This document shows, piece by piece, positions 7,308 to 16,369 of a DNA stretch of 48,887 bases. The translations under genes were made by a program, and so were the position numbers. Position 1 is the first letter of the stretch; each line of letters opens with the position of its first letter. Below the pieces are notes generated by a model. That model did not search any database, was not told the origin of the DNA, and worked only from the letters and a program-made list of their open reading frames with translations. The stretch is from Pelomonas sp. KK5 (lineage in GTDB: Bacteria > Pseudomonadota > Gammaproteobacteria > Burkholderiales > Burkholderiaceae_C): assembly GCF_001984095.1 (NCBI RefSeq), contig NZ_LYVQ01000013.1, positions 1 through 48,887 on the forward strand, written 5' to 3'.

Positions 7308-10300
7308 ATGAGCCATTCCGTTCGCCTGAGCGACAAGTACGACCTCCCAGCCGGTCGCGTCTTCATGACCGGAACGCAGGCGCTGGTCCGCATGCTGCTG
7401 GCCCAGAAGGCCCGCGATGAAGCCGCGGGCCTGAACACCGAAGGCTTCGTCTCCGGCTACCGCGGCTCACCGCTGGGCGGGCTGGACCTGGAGCTATGGA
7501 AGAACAAGGCACGCCTCACCGAACGCAAGATTCGCTTCGAGCCGGGCCTCAACGAGGAGCTGGCGGCCACGGCCATCTGGGGCACGCAAATGCTCGCCCT
7601 CGATCCGAAGGCGCGGGTGGATGGCGTGTTCTCGCTCTGGTACGGCAAGGGCCCGGGCGTGGACCGCTGTGGCGACGTCTTCAAGCACGGCAACATCGCC
7701 GGCTGCGCGCCCAAAGGCGGCGTGCTGCTGGTGGCCGGTGACGACCACTCGTGCAAGTCCTCGTCGCTGCCGCATCAGAGCGAACATGCCTTGATCGCCT
7801 CGATGATTCCGGTGCTCGCGCCGGCCGATCTCAAGGACTTCATCGAGTTCGGGCTGCACGGCTATGCGATGTCCCGCTACTCGGGCTGCTGGGTCGGCTA
7901 CAAGGTCGTCAGCGACACGGTGGAGTCCTCCGGCTCGCTGGAAATCGACCCGCTGGCCATCGACATCCAGATCCCCGACAGCTACCCGATCCCGCCGGAT
8001 GGCTTCTCGATCCGCTGGCCCGATCCGCCGCTGGTGCAGGAGAACAGGCTGCAACGCGAGCGCCTGTACGCGCTGCTGGAATACGTCCGCGTCAACCGGC
8101 TGAATCGGCAGGACTGGTCGGCGCCGCAGGCCCGCCTGGGCATCGTCACGGCGGGCAAAAGCTACCTGGACGTGCGCGAGGCGCTGAAGCTGCTCGCGCT
8201 GAATGAGGATGACGCGGCGACGCTGGGCCTGAGGCTGCTGAAGGTGGGCGTGGTCTGGCCATTGGAACCCCAGTGCGTGGTCGAGTTCGCGCAGGGCCTG
8301 GAGGAGATCCTTGTCGTCGAGGAAAAGCGCCAGGTGCTGGAGTACCAGATCAAGGAGCATCTCTACAACGAGCCGGATCGCCCCCGCGTCGTCGGCAAGT
8401 ACGACGACGCCGGCGAGTGGGTGAAAGTGCCCAGCCAGCACATCCTGCTGTCGCCGAACGGCGAATTGAACCCTGCGGTGATCGCCGATGCGATCGCGCG
8501 TCGCCTCGAGCGCGTGCTCGGCCGCAGTGCCCTGCCCGCGGGCGTCATCGCCTGGCTCGGCGAGGGCTGCGCTGCCATGCGCCTGAGCCTGCCGGCCGAT
8601 CCGAACCTGCCACAGCGGGTGCCCTACTTCTGCTCCGGTTGCCCCCACAACACCAGCACGCGCGTGCCCGAAGGCTCGCGGGCGCTGGCCGGCATCGGCT
8701 GCCACTACCTCGTGCAGGGCATGGACCGCCGGACCGAGACCTTCTCCCAGATGGGCGGCGAAGGCGCTACCTGGATCGGCACCGCGCCGTTCACGGACAC
8801 GCCCCATGTCTTCGCCAACCTGGGCGACGGCACCTACATGCACTCCGGCTCGCTGGCGATCCGGGCAGCGGTCGCGGCCAAAGTCAACATCACCTACAAG
8901 CTGCTGGTCAACGACGCGGTCGCAATGACCGGCGGCCAGCCGGTGGAGGGCGCGCCTTCCGTGCCGCAGCTGATGCATCAGCTGGCCGCGGAAGGCGTGC
9001 GCGAGTTGCATCTGGTCAGCGATGAACCGGAGAACTTCAGCCTCCACGAGTTGCCTCCAGGAAGTCACATCGCCCACCGCGACAACATGGACGCGCTGCA
9101 ACGGCAGTTGCGCGAAGTCAAGGGCGTCTCCGCCATCGTCTACGTGCAGACCTGCGCCACCGAAAAGCGCCGGCGCCGCAAGGCGAAGAAGCTGGCGGAC
9201 CCGGCCCGACGCGTGGTCATCAACGAAGCCGTCTGCGAGGGGTGCGGCGACTGCGGCGTCCAGTCCAACTGCGTCTCGATCCTGCCGCTGGAGACTGAGC
9301 TGGGCCGCAAGCGCGTGATCGACCAGAGCTCCTGCAACAAGGACAGCTCCTGCGTGAACGGCTTCTGCCCCAGCTTCGTCACGGTGCAAGGCGCCGAGCT
9401 GCGCAAGCCCGATCGCAGCAAGATCAAGTTGCCGGAGAACCTGCCTGAGCCTGCACTGCCTGGCCTCGCGCAGCCCTGCAACATCCTCGTGGCCGGCGTG
9501 GGCGGCACGGGCGTCGTGACCATCGGTGCCATCCTCGGTATGGCGGCGCACATCGAGGGCAAGGGCGTCCGCGTGCTCGACATGGCAGGCCTGGCCCAGA
9601 AGGGCGGCGCGGTGCAATCACATGTGCGCCTGGCCGCCACGCCGGAGGAACTGCACGCCACCCGCGTGCCGCGCGCCCAGGCAGACCTGATCCTGGGCTG
9701 CGACCTGATGACCAGCGCCGGCACCGATCCCCTGGCCACGCTGTCCAACCAGCGGACCCGCGCGCTGATGAATACCGACGTGGCGCCGACCGGCGCCTTC
9801 ACCCGCAATCCCGACTGGCAGGCATCGCCGGAGGGGCTGCTGGAGCGGGTGCGCGGCGCGGTGATGGAGCTGGCGGCCGTCGACGCCACGCGGCTGGCCA
9901 CCGCCCTGCTCGGCGACGCCGTCGCGAGCAATATGTTCATGCTGGGCTACGCCTGGCAGAAGGGCTGGATCCCGCTGCAGCGCGAGTCGCTGACCCAGGC
10001 AATCGAGTTGAACGGCACGGCCGTCGCGATGAACCAGGGCGCCTTCGCATGGGGCCGCCAAGCCGCGCTGGATCTGGAGGCCGTTCGCGTGGCGGCCGGG
10101 ATTCGCCCCGCGGAATCGGTCATGCTGCTACCGAACCGGCTACCCAGCCTGGCCCACCTGCTGAGCGACCGCGGCGAGCGGCTGAGCGCCTACCAGGACG
10201 CCGCCTATGCCCATCGTTATCGGCGTTTCGTCTCCGAGATCGCGCGCCTGGAGCAAAGTTGTACTGGCGGCGACCGCTTCGCCCGCGAAGTGGCAGTCAG

Positions 10301-10796
10301 CCTCTACAAGCTGATGGCCTACAAGGACGAGTACGAGGTGGCGAGGCTACACGTCGAGACCGGCTTTTTCGAGCGCATCAAGGAGCAGTTCGACGGCAAG
10401 CTGAGCCTGCGCTTCCACCTGGCGCCACCGCTGCTGGCGCGCAAGGATGAACGGGGTCACCTGGTCAAGAAGGCCTACGGTCCCGGGGTCGCCGTCGTCT
10501 TCAAGGCGCTGGCCAGGCTCAAAGGCCTGCGCGGCACGCCCTTCGACCCCTTCGGCTACACGGCCGAGCGGCGAGATGAACGCCAGGCCATTCGCGACTT
10601 CGAGTCGCTGGTCTGCGGCATCGCCATCGAACTGGACGACGAGCGCATGCCCCTCGCCATGGAACTGGCGCGGCTGCCGCAAACCGTGAAGGGCTTCGGC
10701 CATGTCAGGGAGCGCAATGCGAGGGCGGCGACGCTCAAGCAGGCCGAACTGATGCGCCGGTGGGCGTCCCACCGCAAGGAGCTGCAGGCGGCCTGA
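7308..10796 (+). CDS. Indolepyruvate:ferredoxin oxidoreductase-type protein (fused IorAB)
   Basis: This 1162-aa protein is a fused 2-oxoacid:acceptor oxidoreductase that should decarboxylate an arylpyruvate or related 2-oxoacid to its acyl-CoA, using thiamine diphosphate and iron-sulfur clusters. The pyrimidine-binding part is at the N-terminus (GYRGSPLGGLD near residue 50). FCSGCPHNTSTR is near 441. The thiamine diphosphate site follows (GDGTYMHSGS near 505, then NDAVAMTGGQ). A cysteine-rich segment lies near 643-690 (CEGCGDCGVQSNC, then C-x5-C-x4-CP). The gamma domain starts near 724 with AGVGGTGVVTIG. Length and domain order are those of the aerobic single-chain family of proteobacteria. 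It is divergent from a LysR gene, its likely regulator. No aminotransferase or acyl-CoA ligase is adjacent, so the in vivo substrate remains open. Confidence 0.92.
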   Translation: MSHSVRLSDKYDLPAGRVFMTGTQALVRMLLAQKARDEAAGLNTEGFVSGYRGSPLGGLDLELWKNKARLTERKIRFEPGLNEELAATAIWGTQMLALDPKARVDGVFSLWYGKGPGVDRCGDVFKHGNIAGCAPKGGVLLVAGDDHSCKSSSLPHQSEHALIASMIPVLAPADLKDFIEFGLHGYAMSRYSGCWVGYKVVSDTVESSGSLEIDPLAIDIQIPDSYPIPPDGFSIRWPDPPLVQENRLQRERLYALLEYVRVNRLNRQDWSAPQARLGIVTAGKSYLDVREALKLLALNEDDAATLGLRLLKVGVVWPLEPQCVVEFAQGLEEILVVEEKRQVLEYQIKEHLYNEPDRPRVVGKYDDAGEWVKVPSQHILLSPNGELNPAVIADAIARRLERVLGRSALPAGVIAWLGEGCAAMRLSLPADPNLPQRVPYFCSGCPHNTSTRVPEGSRALAGIGCHYLVQGMDRRTETFSQMGGEGATWIGTAPFTDTPHVFANLGDGTYMHSGSLAIRAAVAAKVNITYKLLVNDAVAMTGGQPVEGAPSVPQLMHQLAAEGVRELHLVSDEPENFSLHELPPGSHIAHRDNMDALQRQLREVKGVSAIVYVQTCATEKRRRRKAKKLADPARRVVINEAVCEGCGDCGVQSNCVSILPLETELGRKRVIDQSSCNKDSSCVNGFCPSFVTVQGAELRKPDRSKIKLPENLPEPALPGLAQPCNILVAGVGGTGVVTIGAILGMAAHIEGKGVRVLDMAGLAQKGGAVQSHVRLAATPEELHATRVPRAQADLILGCDLMTSAGTDPLATLSNQRTRALMNTDVAPTGAFTRNPDWQASPEGLLERVRGAVMELAAVDATRLATALLGDAVASNMFMLGYAWQKGWIPLQRESLTQAIELNGTAVAMNQGAFAWGRQAALDLEAVRVAAGIRPAESVMLLPNRLPSLAHLLSDRGERLSAYQDAAYAHRYRRFVSEIARLEQSCTGGDRFAREVAVSLYKLMAYKDEYEVARLHVETGFFERIKEQFDGKLSLRFHLAPPLLARKDERGHLVKKAYGPGVAVVFKALARLKGLRGTPFDPFGYTAERRDERQAIRDFESLVCGIAIELDDERMPLAMELARLPQTVKGFGHVRERNARAATLKQAELMRRWASHRKELQAA

Positions 10797-10861
10797 CCCC
10801 TGATTCATGAAGGCCGAAATATCGGACTGATTCAATCGATATAGGTACAAACATGGTAATT

Positions 10862-10878
10862 GTGTTCATATTTAACAC
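10862..10878. promoter_or_regulatory. Small palindrome in AT-rich gap
   Basis: GTGTT-N7-AACAC lies in an AT-rich patch about 75 bases before the small gene at 10952. It could be an operator; there is no independent support. Confidence 0.25.
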
Positions 10879-10951
10879 GTAGACTCCATCTCAGGGTTCG
10901 AGCATTGGCGACGACTGGTGCCAGGGATCCGATTCGCTGAAGGAGACAAAG

Positions 10952-11155
10952 ATGAAGGCAGCATTCCTCATCAAGACGCTCTGCTTCGGGTTGGCACCCG
11001 TGGGCGTGGCGCTGAACTCGGACTTGGACCCATCCCAGCAGAGCGGGACCCCGCAGGGCTCGCCCCTGTCGGCGCAACACGCGCCGGGGCAGGCCGTGCC
11101 GGCTGGCGCGCATGCGGCGTCGTGGGACGTGCTGCTGGCGGCCGTACACCACTGA
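10952..11155 (+). CDS. Possible small exported peptide, 67 aa
   Basis: A strong ribosome binding site (GAAGGAGACAAAG directly before ATG) opens a 67-residue frame. Its first 20 residues (MKAAFLIKTLCFGLAPVGVA) look like a signal peptide, and the rest is Pro/Gln/Ala-rich and low in complexity. The start context is typical of exported proteins in Burkholderiales, while the mature part resembles no family I know. It is either a genuine small secreted protein or the surviving 5' end of a longer gene that has been lost. There is no cotranscribed partner with a short gap; the next gene starts about 150 bases downstream. Confidence 0.35.
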   Translation: MKAAFLIKTLCFGLAPVGVALNSDLDPSQQSGTPQGSPLSAQHAPGQAVPAGAHAASWDVLLAAVHH

Positions 11156-11303
11156 ACATCGTCTTTCACCGTCGGCGGCAACTACCCGCGCCACGGACAA
11201 ACTGCACGAATTTGTCTCAGGCAGCATCGGCTTGCCAAGAAGCCGGTGCTGGCGACAAGCACGGCGTCCTCATGGCGAGCCTTTCAAAAAGGGCTCTCAA
11301 AAC

Positions 11304-12026
11304 ATGGAACTCCGGGACACCGTCGCCATCGTCACGGGCGCCTCATCGGGCATTGGTGAGGCGATAGCGCGCGAACTGAGCACGCTCGGCGTGCGGCTGG
11401 TGCTGACGGCACGGCGCGAAGAACGCCTCGCTGCGCTCGCCGCATCCCTGCCCTCGCCCAGCGTCACACTCGCCGCTGCCATCGAGGCGCCCGACACACC
11501 GGCCGCCCTGCTTGGCCTGGCCCTCAAGTCCTTCGGCCGGGCCGACATCCTGATCAACAACGCCGGCATCTTCGTCGCGGCCCGCATCGACACCGCGGAC
11601 CTGGACGAGCTGTCGCAAATGATGCGCGTGAACTTCGATGCGGTCGTGCGGGGCTCCTACGTACTGGCCCGACATTTCAAGGCACAGGGCCATGGCGCGA
11701 TCATCAACGTGTCGAGCGTGGCGGCCTACATCAGTTCCTCGTCCGTCGGCGTCTACAGCGGGCTCAAGCATGCGCTGGAAGTGTTTACCTCCGCGTTGCG
11801 GGTGGAGCTGAACGGCACAGGGGTGAGGGTCGGCACCGTCGCGCCCGGCACCACGGAGACCGAGATCTTCGACAAGCTGCGCGCCCGAGGCGCGAAGGTC
11901 GGCGCCGATGGCACGCCGGCGCTGGACCCGGCCGATATCGCCGCGGCCGTGCGCTTCATGCTCGAACAGCCGGATCGAGCCAATGTCGCACGAATGCTGG
12001 TGGTGTCGGCGTCGGAATCCGTTTGA
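11304..12026 (+). CDS. Short-chain dehydrogenase/reductase
   Basis: The 240-aa protein is a classical SDR. It has the TGASSGIG cofactor turn near residues 11-18, NNAG near 85, Ser in NVSSVAAYIS and the YSGLK active site, and belongs to the YdfG-like group by pattern. Such enzymes oxidise hydroxyl or reduce keto groups with NADP(H). The ATG at 11304 starts right at the conserved N-terminal strand (MELRDTVAIVTG); an upstream extension is open but not SDR-like. It is followed after 82 bases by a second, unusual SDR in the same direction. Substrate unknown. Confidence 0.9.
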   Translation: MELRDTVAIVTGASSGIGEAIARELSTLGVRLVLTARREERLAALAASLPSPSVTLAAAIEAPDTPAALLGLALKSFGRADILINNAGIFVAARIDTADLDELSQMMRVNFDAVVRGSYVLARHFKAQGHGAIINVSSVAAYISSSSVGVYSGLKHALEVFTSALRVELNGTGVRVGTVAPGTTETEIFDKLRARGAKVGADGTPALDPADIAAAVRFMLEQPDRANVARMLVVSASESV

Positions 12027-12108
12027 TTTTCCAATGACCTGAACGTACATCGCTGGTGTGTTTAACTAATCGAGAACAGCGCCAGACGGCCTGCGAAAGA
12101 CTTCCTCC

Positions 12109-12966
12109 ATGAACATCGACCTGAGCAACAAGCGCGTCATCATCACTGGCGCGTCACGCGGCATCGGCCGCGCCATCGCCACGGCCTTCGCGCAAGAAGG
12201 GGCGCGGGTCGCCATCTGTGCCCGTACCGAGGCCGATGTGCGGGACGTCGGCGACGAACTGGCGACCTCCGCCCAGGCGGTGATTGCACGCGCGGTAGAC
12301 GTGACCGACACCGCCGCGGTCAAGGCCTTCGTGGACGAAGTGGCGAGCGCCTGGGGCGGTGTGGACGTGCTGGTAAACAACGCCGGCCAGGGCCGCGGCG
12401 GCAACCTCGATACGCTGACGCCCGAGCAGATCCTGGAGCATGCCAATGTGCTGCAGATGGGGCACTTCCGCTTCATCCAGGCCGTCGTGCCGCACATGCG
12501 CCAGCAGCGCTGGGGCCGCATCATCGAAATCAACGCCTTGGCTGGCGCGATCCCGACGCCGGACGGCATCCCCTCGGTAATCAACCGCGCATCCTGCATC
12601 GCCCTGTCCAAGACGCTGGGCATGTCCCTGCCCAAGGACGGCATCCTGGTGAACACGCTCAACATGGGTTGGATCGACACCGGCCAGTGGAACCGACATT
12701 TCAAAGAAATGCCGGCCGGCAGTTGCACGCGCGAGGAGTTCGACGAGATGGTGCTGAAGGTCGTGCCCGCGGGACGTTATGGCAGGCCCGAAGACATCAC
12801 CGGCATGGTGCTGCTGCTGGCGAGCGACCGGGCCAGCTTCATCAGCGGCGCGTCCATCGACATCGCCGGCGGCATGCAGGGACAGATCGCCTACTACCCG
12901 ACGCTGAAGCGGGAGTTCAACGCAGCGATGCAGGAGCGCGTCAACGCCAGCAGCACGCAGCGTTGA
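12109..12966 (+). CDS. SDR-fold protein lacking the usual catalytic residues
   Basis: The 285-aa protein has a full SDR core: TGASRGIG near residues 14-21, NNAG near 91, GRYGRPEDI near 223 and the C-terminal ISGASIDIAGG. The active-site region, however, reads INALAG where the Ser normally stands and SVINRAS where YxxxK is expected, so Ser, Tyr and Lys are all replaced (Ala/Asn, Ser, Arg). A branch of the SDR family with Ser and Arg at these places exists, so the gene need not be dead. Reading frame and composition are intact and there is no sign of decay. It could be a non-canonical reductase, or a binding or scaffold protein. It follows another SDR gene and converges on the small gene at 12996. 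Confidence 0.85.
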   Translation: MNIDLSNKRVIITGASRGIGRAIATAFAQEGARVAICARTEADVRDVGDELATSAQAVIARAVDVTDTAAVKAFVDEVASAWGGVDVLVNNAGQGRGGNLDTLTPEQILEHANVLQMGHFRFIQAVVPHMRQQRWGRIIEINALAGAIPTPDGIPSVINRASCIALSKTLGMSLPKDGILVNTLNMGWIDTGQWNRHFKEMPAGSCTREEFDEMVLKVVPAGRYGRPEDITGMVLLLASDRASFISGASIDIAGGMQGQIAYYPTLKREFNAAMQERVNASSTQR

Positions 12967-12995
12967 CCGAAGGAACCAGCTTCAGCGCCCCGTCC

Positions 12996-13397
12996 TCAGC
13001 GAACCCAGAGCCATCTCGCAGCAGCATCCGCCGTGTCCTGCGGCGTGGTGTTGAAGGCGAGGCGCGTCGATGGCGCCGCCGCATGGACCGCGTTAATCAG
13101 CTGCTCGAACAGCAGCAGGCTCTTCGGCGGAATGCGGATGCCGCCGCCGATCACGACGCAGTCGTAGCTCGCGCCTGCCAGCTTCTGCGCGACCGCCTCC
13201 GACGCCGACGCGTCGGGTTGAGCCAGACAGAGCTCGGCAGCCCATCCGCGGTCGCTCATCTGCTGCATGCCGATTGCGATGCCGGCGTGGATCTTCGCGG
13301 CGTCGAATCCAGCTGGTAATGCGGGGTCGGAGAAGTCGACGGTCTCCGGCTGCTGGCCGATGAACAGCACGCGCGGCGCTTGATGGATGGTGGTCAT
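12996..13397 (-). CDS. Conserved hypothetical protein, 133 aa, Rossmann-like
   Basis: The 133-aa protein alternates strands and helices: RVLFIGQQPETVDF at the N-terminus, YDCVVIGGGIR near residue 80 and STRLAFNTTPQD near 112. It looks like a small single-domain alpha/beta protein. Proteins of this look are conserved in proteobacteria, often beside NmrA-type oxidoreductases, but I know of no assigned function. It lies 39 bases downstream of the NmrA-type gene on the same strand and is probably cotranscribed with it. A GGAGA ribosome binding site stands before its ATG. Confidence 0.7.
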   Translation of the reverse strand: MTTIHQAPRVLFIGQQPETVDFSDPALPAGFDAAKIHAGIAIGMQQMSDRGWAAELCLAQPDASASEAVAQKLAGASYDCVVIGGGIRIPPKSLLLFEQLINAVHAAAPSTRLAFNTTPQDTADAAARWLWVR

Positions 13398-13436
13398 GAG
13401 AATCTCCTGGTGGTGGGGGATGTGACGGACTGAGGA

Positions 13437-14312
13437 TCAGGCCTTCCAGGCCGCGGCAGTCTCCCGTGCAAAGTCGAGATACGTGCGCGGCGGTCGGCCG
13501 AGAAGCGTCGTCAGGCGGTCGAGGTCAGCCGGCGTCCCAACAGCGCCGTCAGCCTGGTAGCGATGCATCATGGCCCGCAGGTCATAGGCCAGCCAAGCCG
13601 GCGCCCGCGCGCTGACTGCTCCTTCAAAGGCCTCGAGATCATCGCCCGCATAGTGCACTTCGCGGCCCAGTACCTGGGCCCAGATGGCGGCAAGCGAGGT
13701 GCCGGTGAGACCGTCCGGCCCCGACAGCTCATAGCTCACGCGCGGCAGCGCCATCGAGGCACGATCACGTCGCAGCAGTTCGATCACCGCGGCGTCCGCG
13801 ATGTCGCGCACATCGATCATCGACACCCCCTTGCTGCCCACCGGTGACACGTAGAGCCCGGCCCGGGTCAGTGGGCCTTCCAGGGTGGCATCGTTCTGGA
13901 AGAAGTACGACGGACGCAGGACCGTGGCCGGAAGGTCGAACTGCTCGATCATGCGTTCGACCGCGTGCTTGGCCGTGAAGTGCGAGACGTCGGTGAACAC
14001 GGAGCTACGCGTCACTGACAGGTAGACGATGCCCTGCACACCTGCCAGTCGCGCGAGTCCCAGCGTGTTGATCGCTTGAGTGAGTTCATCCGGCGCGTTG
14101 CTCACGAGAAGGAACAGCGTCTTCACGCCGTCCAGCGCCTGACGCATCGCGTGGGCGTCGAGCAGGTCGCCTCGCACCGCCGCGACGCCGGCGGGGAAGT
14201 TCGCTTTTTCGGGTGCGCGCGTCAGGGCGCGCACATCAGCACCGCTGGCGGCGAGTTGCTGGACGACGTGGCTGCCGATACGGCCGGTACTGCCGGTGAC
14301 GAGGATGGACAT
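13437..14312 (-). CDS. NmrA-family / atypical SDR NAD(P)-binding protein
   Basis: The 291-aa protein has the atypical SDR nucleotide motif GSTGRIGSHV near residues 7-16 and a C-terminal region (about 210-285) typical of NmrA-like and quinone-oxidoreductase-2-like proteins. Members reduce quinones or act as NADP sensors. It is divergent from a LysR gene with a palindromic operator between them, a frequent arrangement in proteobacteria where the LysR protein induces the reductase under electrophile or redox stress. The small gene at 12996 is probably in the same transcript. AAGGAG lies before the ATG. Not evidently part of the large catabolic cluster. Confidence 0.85.
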   Translation of the reverse strand: MSILVTGSTGRIGSHVVQQLAASGADVRALTRAPEKANFPAGVAAVRGDLLDAHAMRQALDGVKTLFLLVSNAPDELTQAINTLGLARLAGVQGIVYLSVTRSSVFTDVSHFTAKHAVERMIEQFDLPATVLRPSYFFQNDATLEGPLTRAGLYVSPVGSKGVSMIDVRDIADAAVIELLRRDRASMALPRVSYELSGPDGLTGTSLAAIWAQVLGREVHYAGDDLEAFEGAVSARAPAWLAYDLRAMMHRYQADGAVGTPADLDRLTTLLGRPPRTYLDFARETAAAWKA

Positions 14313-14453
14313 GGTGAAACTCCTTGAATGGATGGCGCCGCACAGGGCGACAAGTTGAAGGGCCTTCTGCTGTCGTCCCCGGCGGGCCGACTGGCGTGGT
14401 GCTCCCGTGACAGAAAGTTAGGTCGTCCCACCCGTGATGCACAGACGCTAATA

Positions 14454-14472
14454 TTGAGATCAGTCGTCTCAA
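14454..14472. promoter_or_regulatory. LysR-type operator
   Basis: TTGAGA-TCAGTCG-TCTCAA is a perfect 6-bp inverted repeat with a 7-base spacer, in the 172-base gap between the divergent NmrA-type and LysR genes, 12 bases before the LysR start. Position and symmetry fit an autoregulatory LysR box. Confidence 0.6.
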
Positions 14473-14484
14473 AAATGGAACATC

Positions 14485-15393
14485 ATGGATTTGCTGGCAC
14501 TTGCCGACTTCCACCTTGTCGCGATCCACGGCGGTTTCGGCCGCGCCAGCCGGGCCAGCGGCCAGTCAAAGGCCAGCCTGTCCCGTCATGTCCGCGAGCT
14601 CGAGGAGCGCCTGGGCGTGCGCTTGATCGAGCGCGGCACACGCACGCTGCGGCTGACCGACGAAGGCGTGGTCCTCCACGAGCGCACCGGATCGCGGATC
14701 GGCGAAATCAGGGAGGCGCTGAAGGACGTCAAGGCGGGTCTCGGGCGGCCCAGCGGCCGACTGCGGATCAGCGTGCCCCTTCTCTTCGCGCAGACGAGCC
14801 TGGGCTCGCTTGCGGCGGCCTTCCTGAAGGCCTATCCGGACGTCCTGCTGGATGTCGTGGCCGACGACCGCTTCGTCGACCTGATCGCCGATGAGATCGA
14901 CGCCGTCGTGCGGGTCAACCCTCGCCCGGACAGCGACCTGGTCGGTCGGTGCTTTCTTCGCAACCGCCTGGTGCTCGTGGCACCGCCCTCGCTGCCGCGT
15001 CCAGGGCTGGCGCCCGACGGCCAGGTCGACTCTTTCCCCGCGGTGCTACGCCACGGCGCTGCCGATGATGAAACCTGGCGCGTCGCCGACGAGCAGGATG
15101 GGCGGGAACATGTCTTCCGCCCGCAGGCCGTGATGCGGCTGGCGTCTCCACTGTCAGTACGGGACGCAGCGCTGGCCGGTGCCGGCGCGGCCTTGATTCC
15201 GCGGACGATTGCCGTCGACGCACTGGCCTCGGGCCGTCTCGTGAGCTGGGGCTTGTCGACCCAGGCGCCCACCGAGATATGGGTGCTACACGCTTCACAG
15301 CGGCTGGCGAGCCCCAAGGTCCGCGCCTTCGTCGACTTCGTCTGCCACCACTTCCAGGACGATGCCCGGCAGGACCCGTTGACGCAGGACTGA
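14485..15393 (+). CDS. LysR-family transcriptional regulator (CrgA-like)
   Basis: The 302-aa protein has a LysR winged helix at residues 1-62 (FHLVAIHGGFGRAS, SQSKASLSRHVRELEERLG) and an effector domain of the CrgA/PBP2 type (about 90-290, with GRLRISVPLLFAQ). The ATG follows the operator palindrome closely. It is divergent from the NmrA-type gene, which is its most likely target. Regulators of this type usually answer to electrophiles or quinones through the effector domain; the inducer here is not visible. Confidence 0.88.
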   Translation: MDLLALADFHLVAIHGGFGRASRASGQSKASLSRHVRELEERLGVRLIERGTRTLRLTDEGVVLHERTGSRIGEIREALKDVKAGLGRPSGRLRISVPLLFAQTSLGSLAAAFLKAYPDVLLDVVADDRFVDLIADEIDAVVRVNPRPDSDLVGRCFLRNRLVLVAPPSLPRPGLAPDGQVDSFPAVLRHGAADDETWRVADEQDGREHVFRPQAVMRLASPLSVRDAALAGAGAALIPRTIAVDALASGRLVSWGLSTQAPTEIWVLHASQRLASPKVRAFVDFVCHHFQDDARQDPLTQD

Positions 15394-15413
15394 CTCCGAG
15401 GCTGGCGCCCCGA

Positions 15414-16340
15414 TCAGAAGTCCTTCAACTCCTCGATATTGCGCACGCTGGGCCCGAGGATGGGCCCGACCAGCTCATGCCCCCACGTGCTCATCTTCTC
15501 GGGATTCAACTCGAACCCGTCGTTATGCCAGGGCTCCAGCTCGACGATGGTCTCGAAGGCGAAGCCCGAGGGGTTGAAGTGATAGAAGGACATGTGCGGG
15601 TCTTGCGTGTGCTGGCCCAGCGTCATCATCATCGGCAGGTTGCGCTTCTTGACGATGTCATAGGTCTGGCCGACGTCCTGCACCGACTTCACGAACAGGC
15701 CCACGTGCTGGATGCCGCGCTTGCCGGCACCGAAGCCGTAGGCGATGTCATGGCTGGTGTTTTCGTTCAGCTTGGCGCGGAAAAAGCCGGTCTTGCCCTT
15801 GCCTGCGCCCGAGCCGTACCACTTGAAGCCCATCAGGTCGATCAGGAAGGACTCCAGCTCGGGCGGGTACTCGGGCGTGATGACGACCAGATGCCCCATG
15901 CCGCGGGCGTTCGCCACGAAGCCGCCGTGCGGGCGACCCGGCACGAAGGACTTGGGCGTCCACTTCTGCGAGTAGTACAGCTCGTGCTGGTAGCCGACGG
16001 GGTCCTTGAAGCGGATCAGCTCCTTGACGCCGCGCTGCTCGCACAGCGCCGCATCGCCGACCGTCACATCAACACCCGCCGCGCGGAACTTCTCCACCGC
16101 GGCGATGAACTCCATGCGCCCGCGCGCTTCCCAGCCGATGTACGCCAGGCGGTCGATCCGGCCGGGGTGGAAGGCGAAGCGGTTGCGGCGATCGTCGATC
16201 TTGAAGTACAGCGACTCCGGATCGTTGGCCGGCACGGCGCCGAGTTGGAAGCCCATCACCTCCGGGCCATAGCTGCGCCACTGATCCAGCGTGGCGGGTG
16301 TCGCTTCGAAGCCGAGGTAGCCGAGGCCGATGATGTCCAT
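15414..16340 (-). CDS. VOC-family extradiol ring-cleavage dioxygenase
   Basis: The 308-aa protein has the two-barrel vicinal-oxygen-chelate layout of type I extradiol dioxygenases such as BphC and HsaC. The iron ligands appear as His150 (GMGHLVV), His212 (IQHVGLF) and Glu263 (SGFAFET). The second-shell motif LGQHTQDPHMSFYHFNPSGF region (about 241-260) matches the family. It should open a catechol-type ring next to its hydroxyls with Fe(II) and O2. The gene is last in a minus-strand set behind an SDR and a ferredoxin, and is divergent from an IclR gene. It is slightly longer than BphC (about 298 aa). The substrate is probably a substituted or fused-ring catechol, by analogy only. Confidence 0.9.
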   Translation of the reverse strand: MDIIGLGYLGFEATPATLDQWRSYGPEVMGFQLGAVPANDPESLYFKIDDRRNRFAFHPGRIDRLAYIGWEARGRMEFIAAVEKFRAAGVDVTVGDAALCEQRGVKELIRFKDPVGYQHELYYSQKWTPKSFVPGRPHGGFVANARGMGHLVVITPEYPPELESFLIDLMGFKWYGSGAGKGKTGFFRAKLNENTSHDIAYGFGAGKRGIQHVGLFVKSVQDVGQTYDIVKKRNLPMMMTLGQHTQDPHMSFYHFNPSGFAFETIVELEPWHNDGFELNPEKMSTWGHELVGPILGPSVRNIEELKDF

Positions 16341-16369
16341 GGTCGAGTCCGCTCAGGTAATTCGTTGGT

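Noticed and set aside
7494-9617. Long minus-strand open frame (about 707 codons) opposite the indolepyruvate oxidoreductase gene
   Set aside because: It is His/Arg/Ala-rich without any motif and lies fully antisense to a protein with clear domains; an effect of high GC at third positions.
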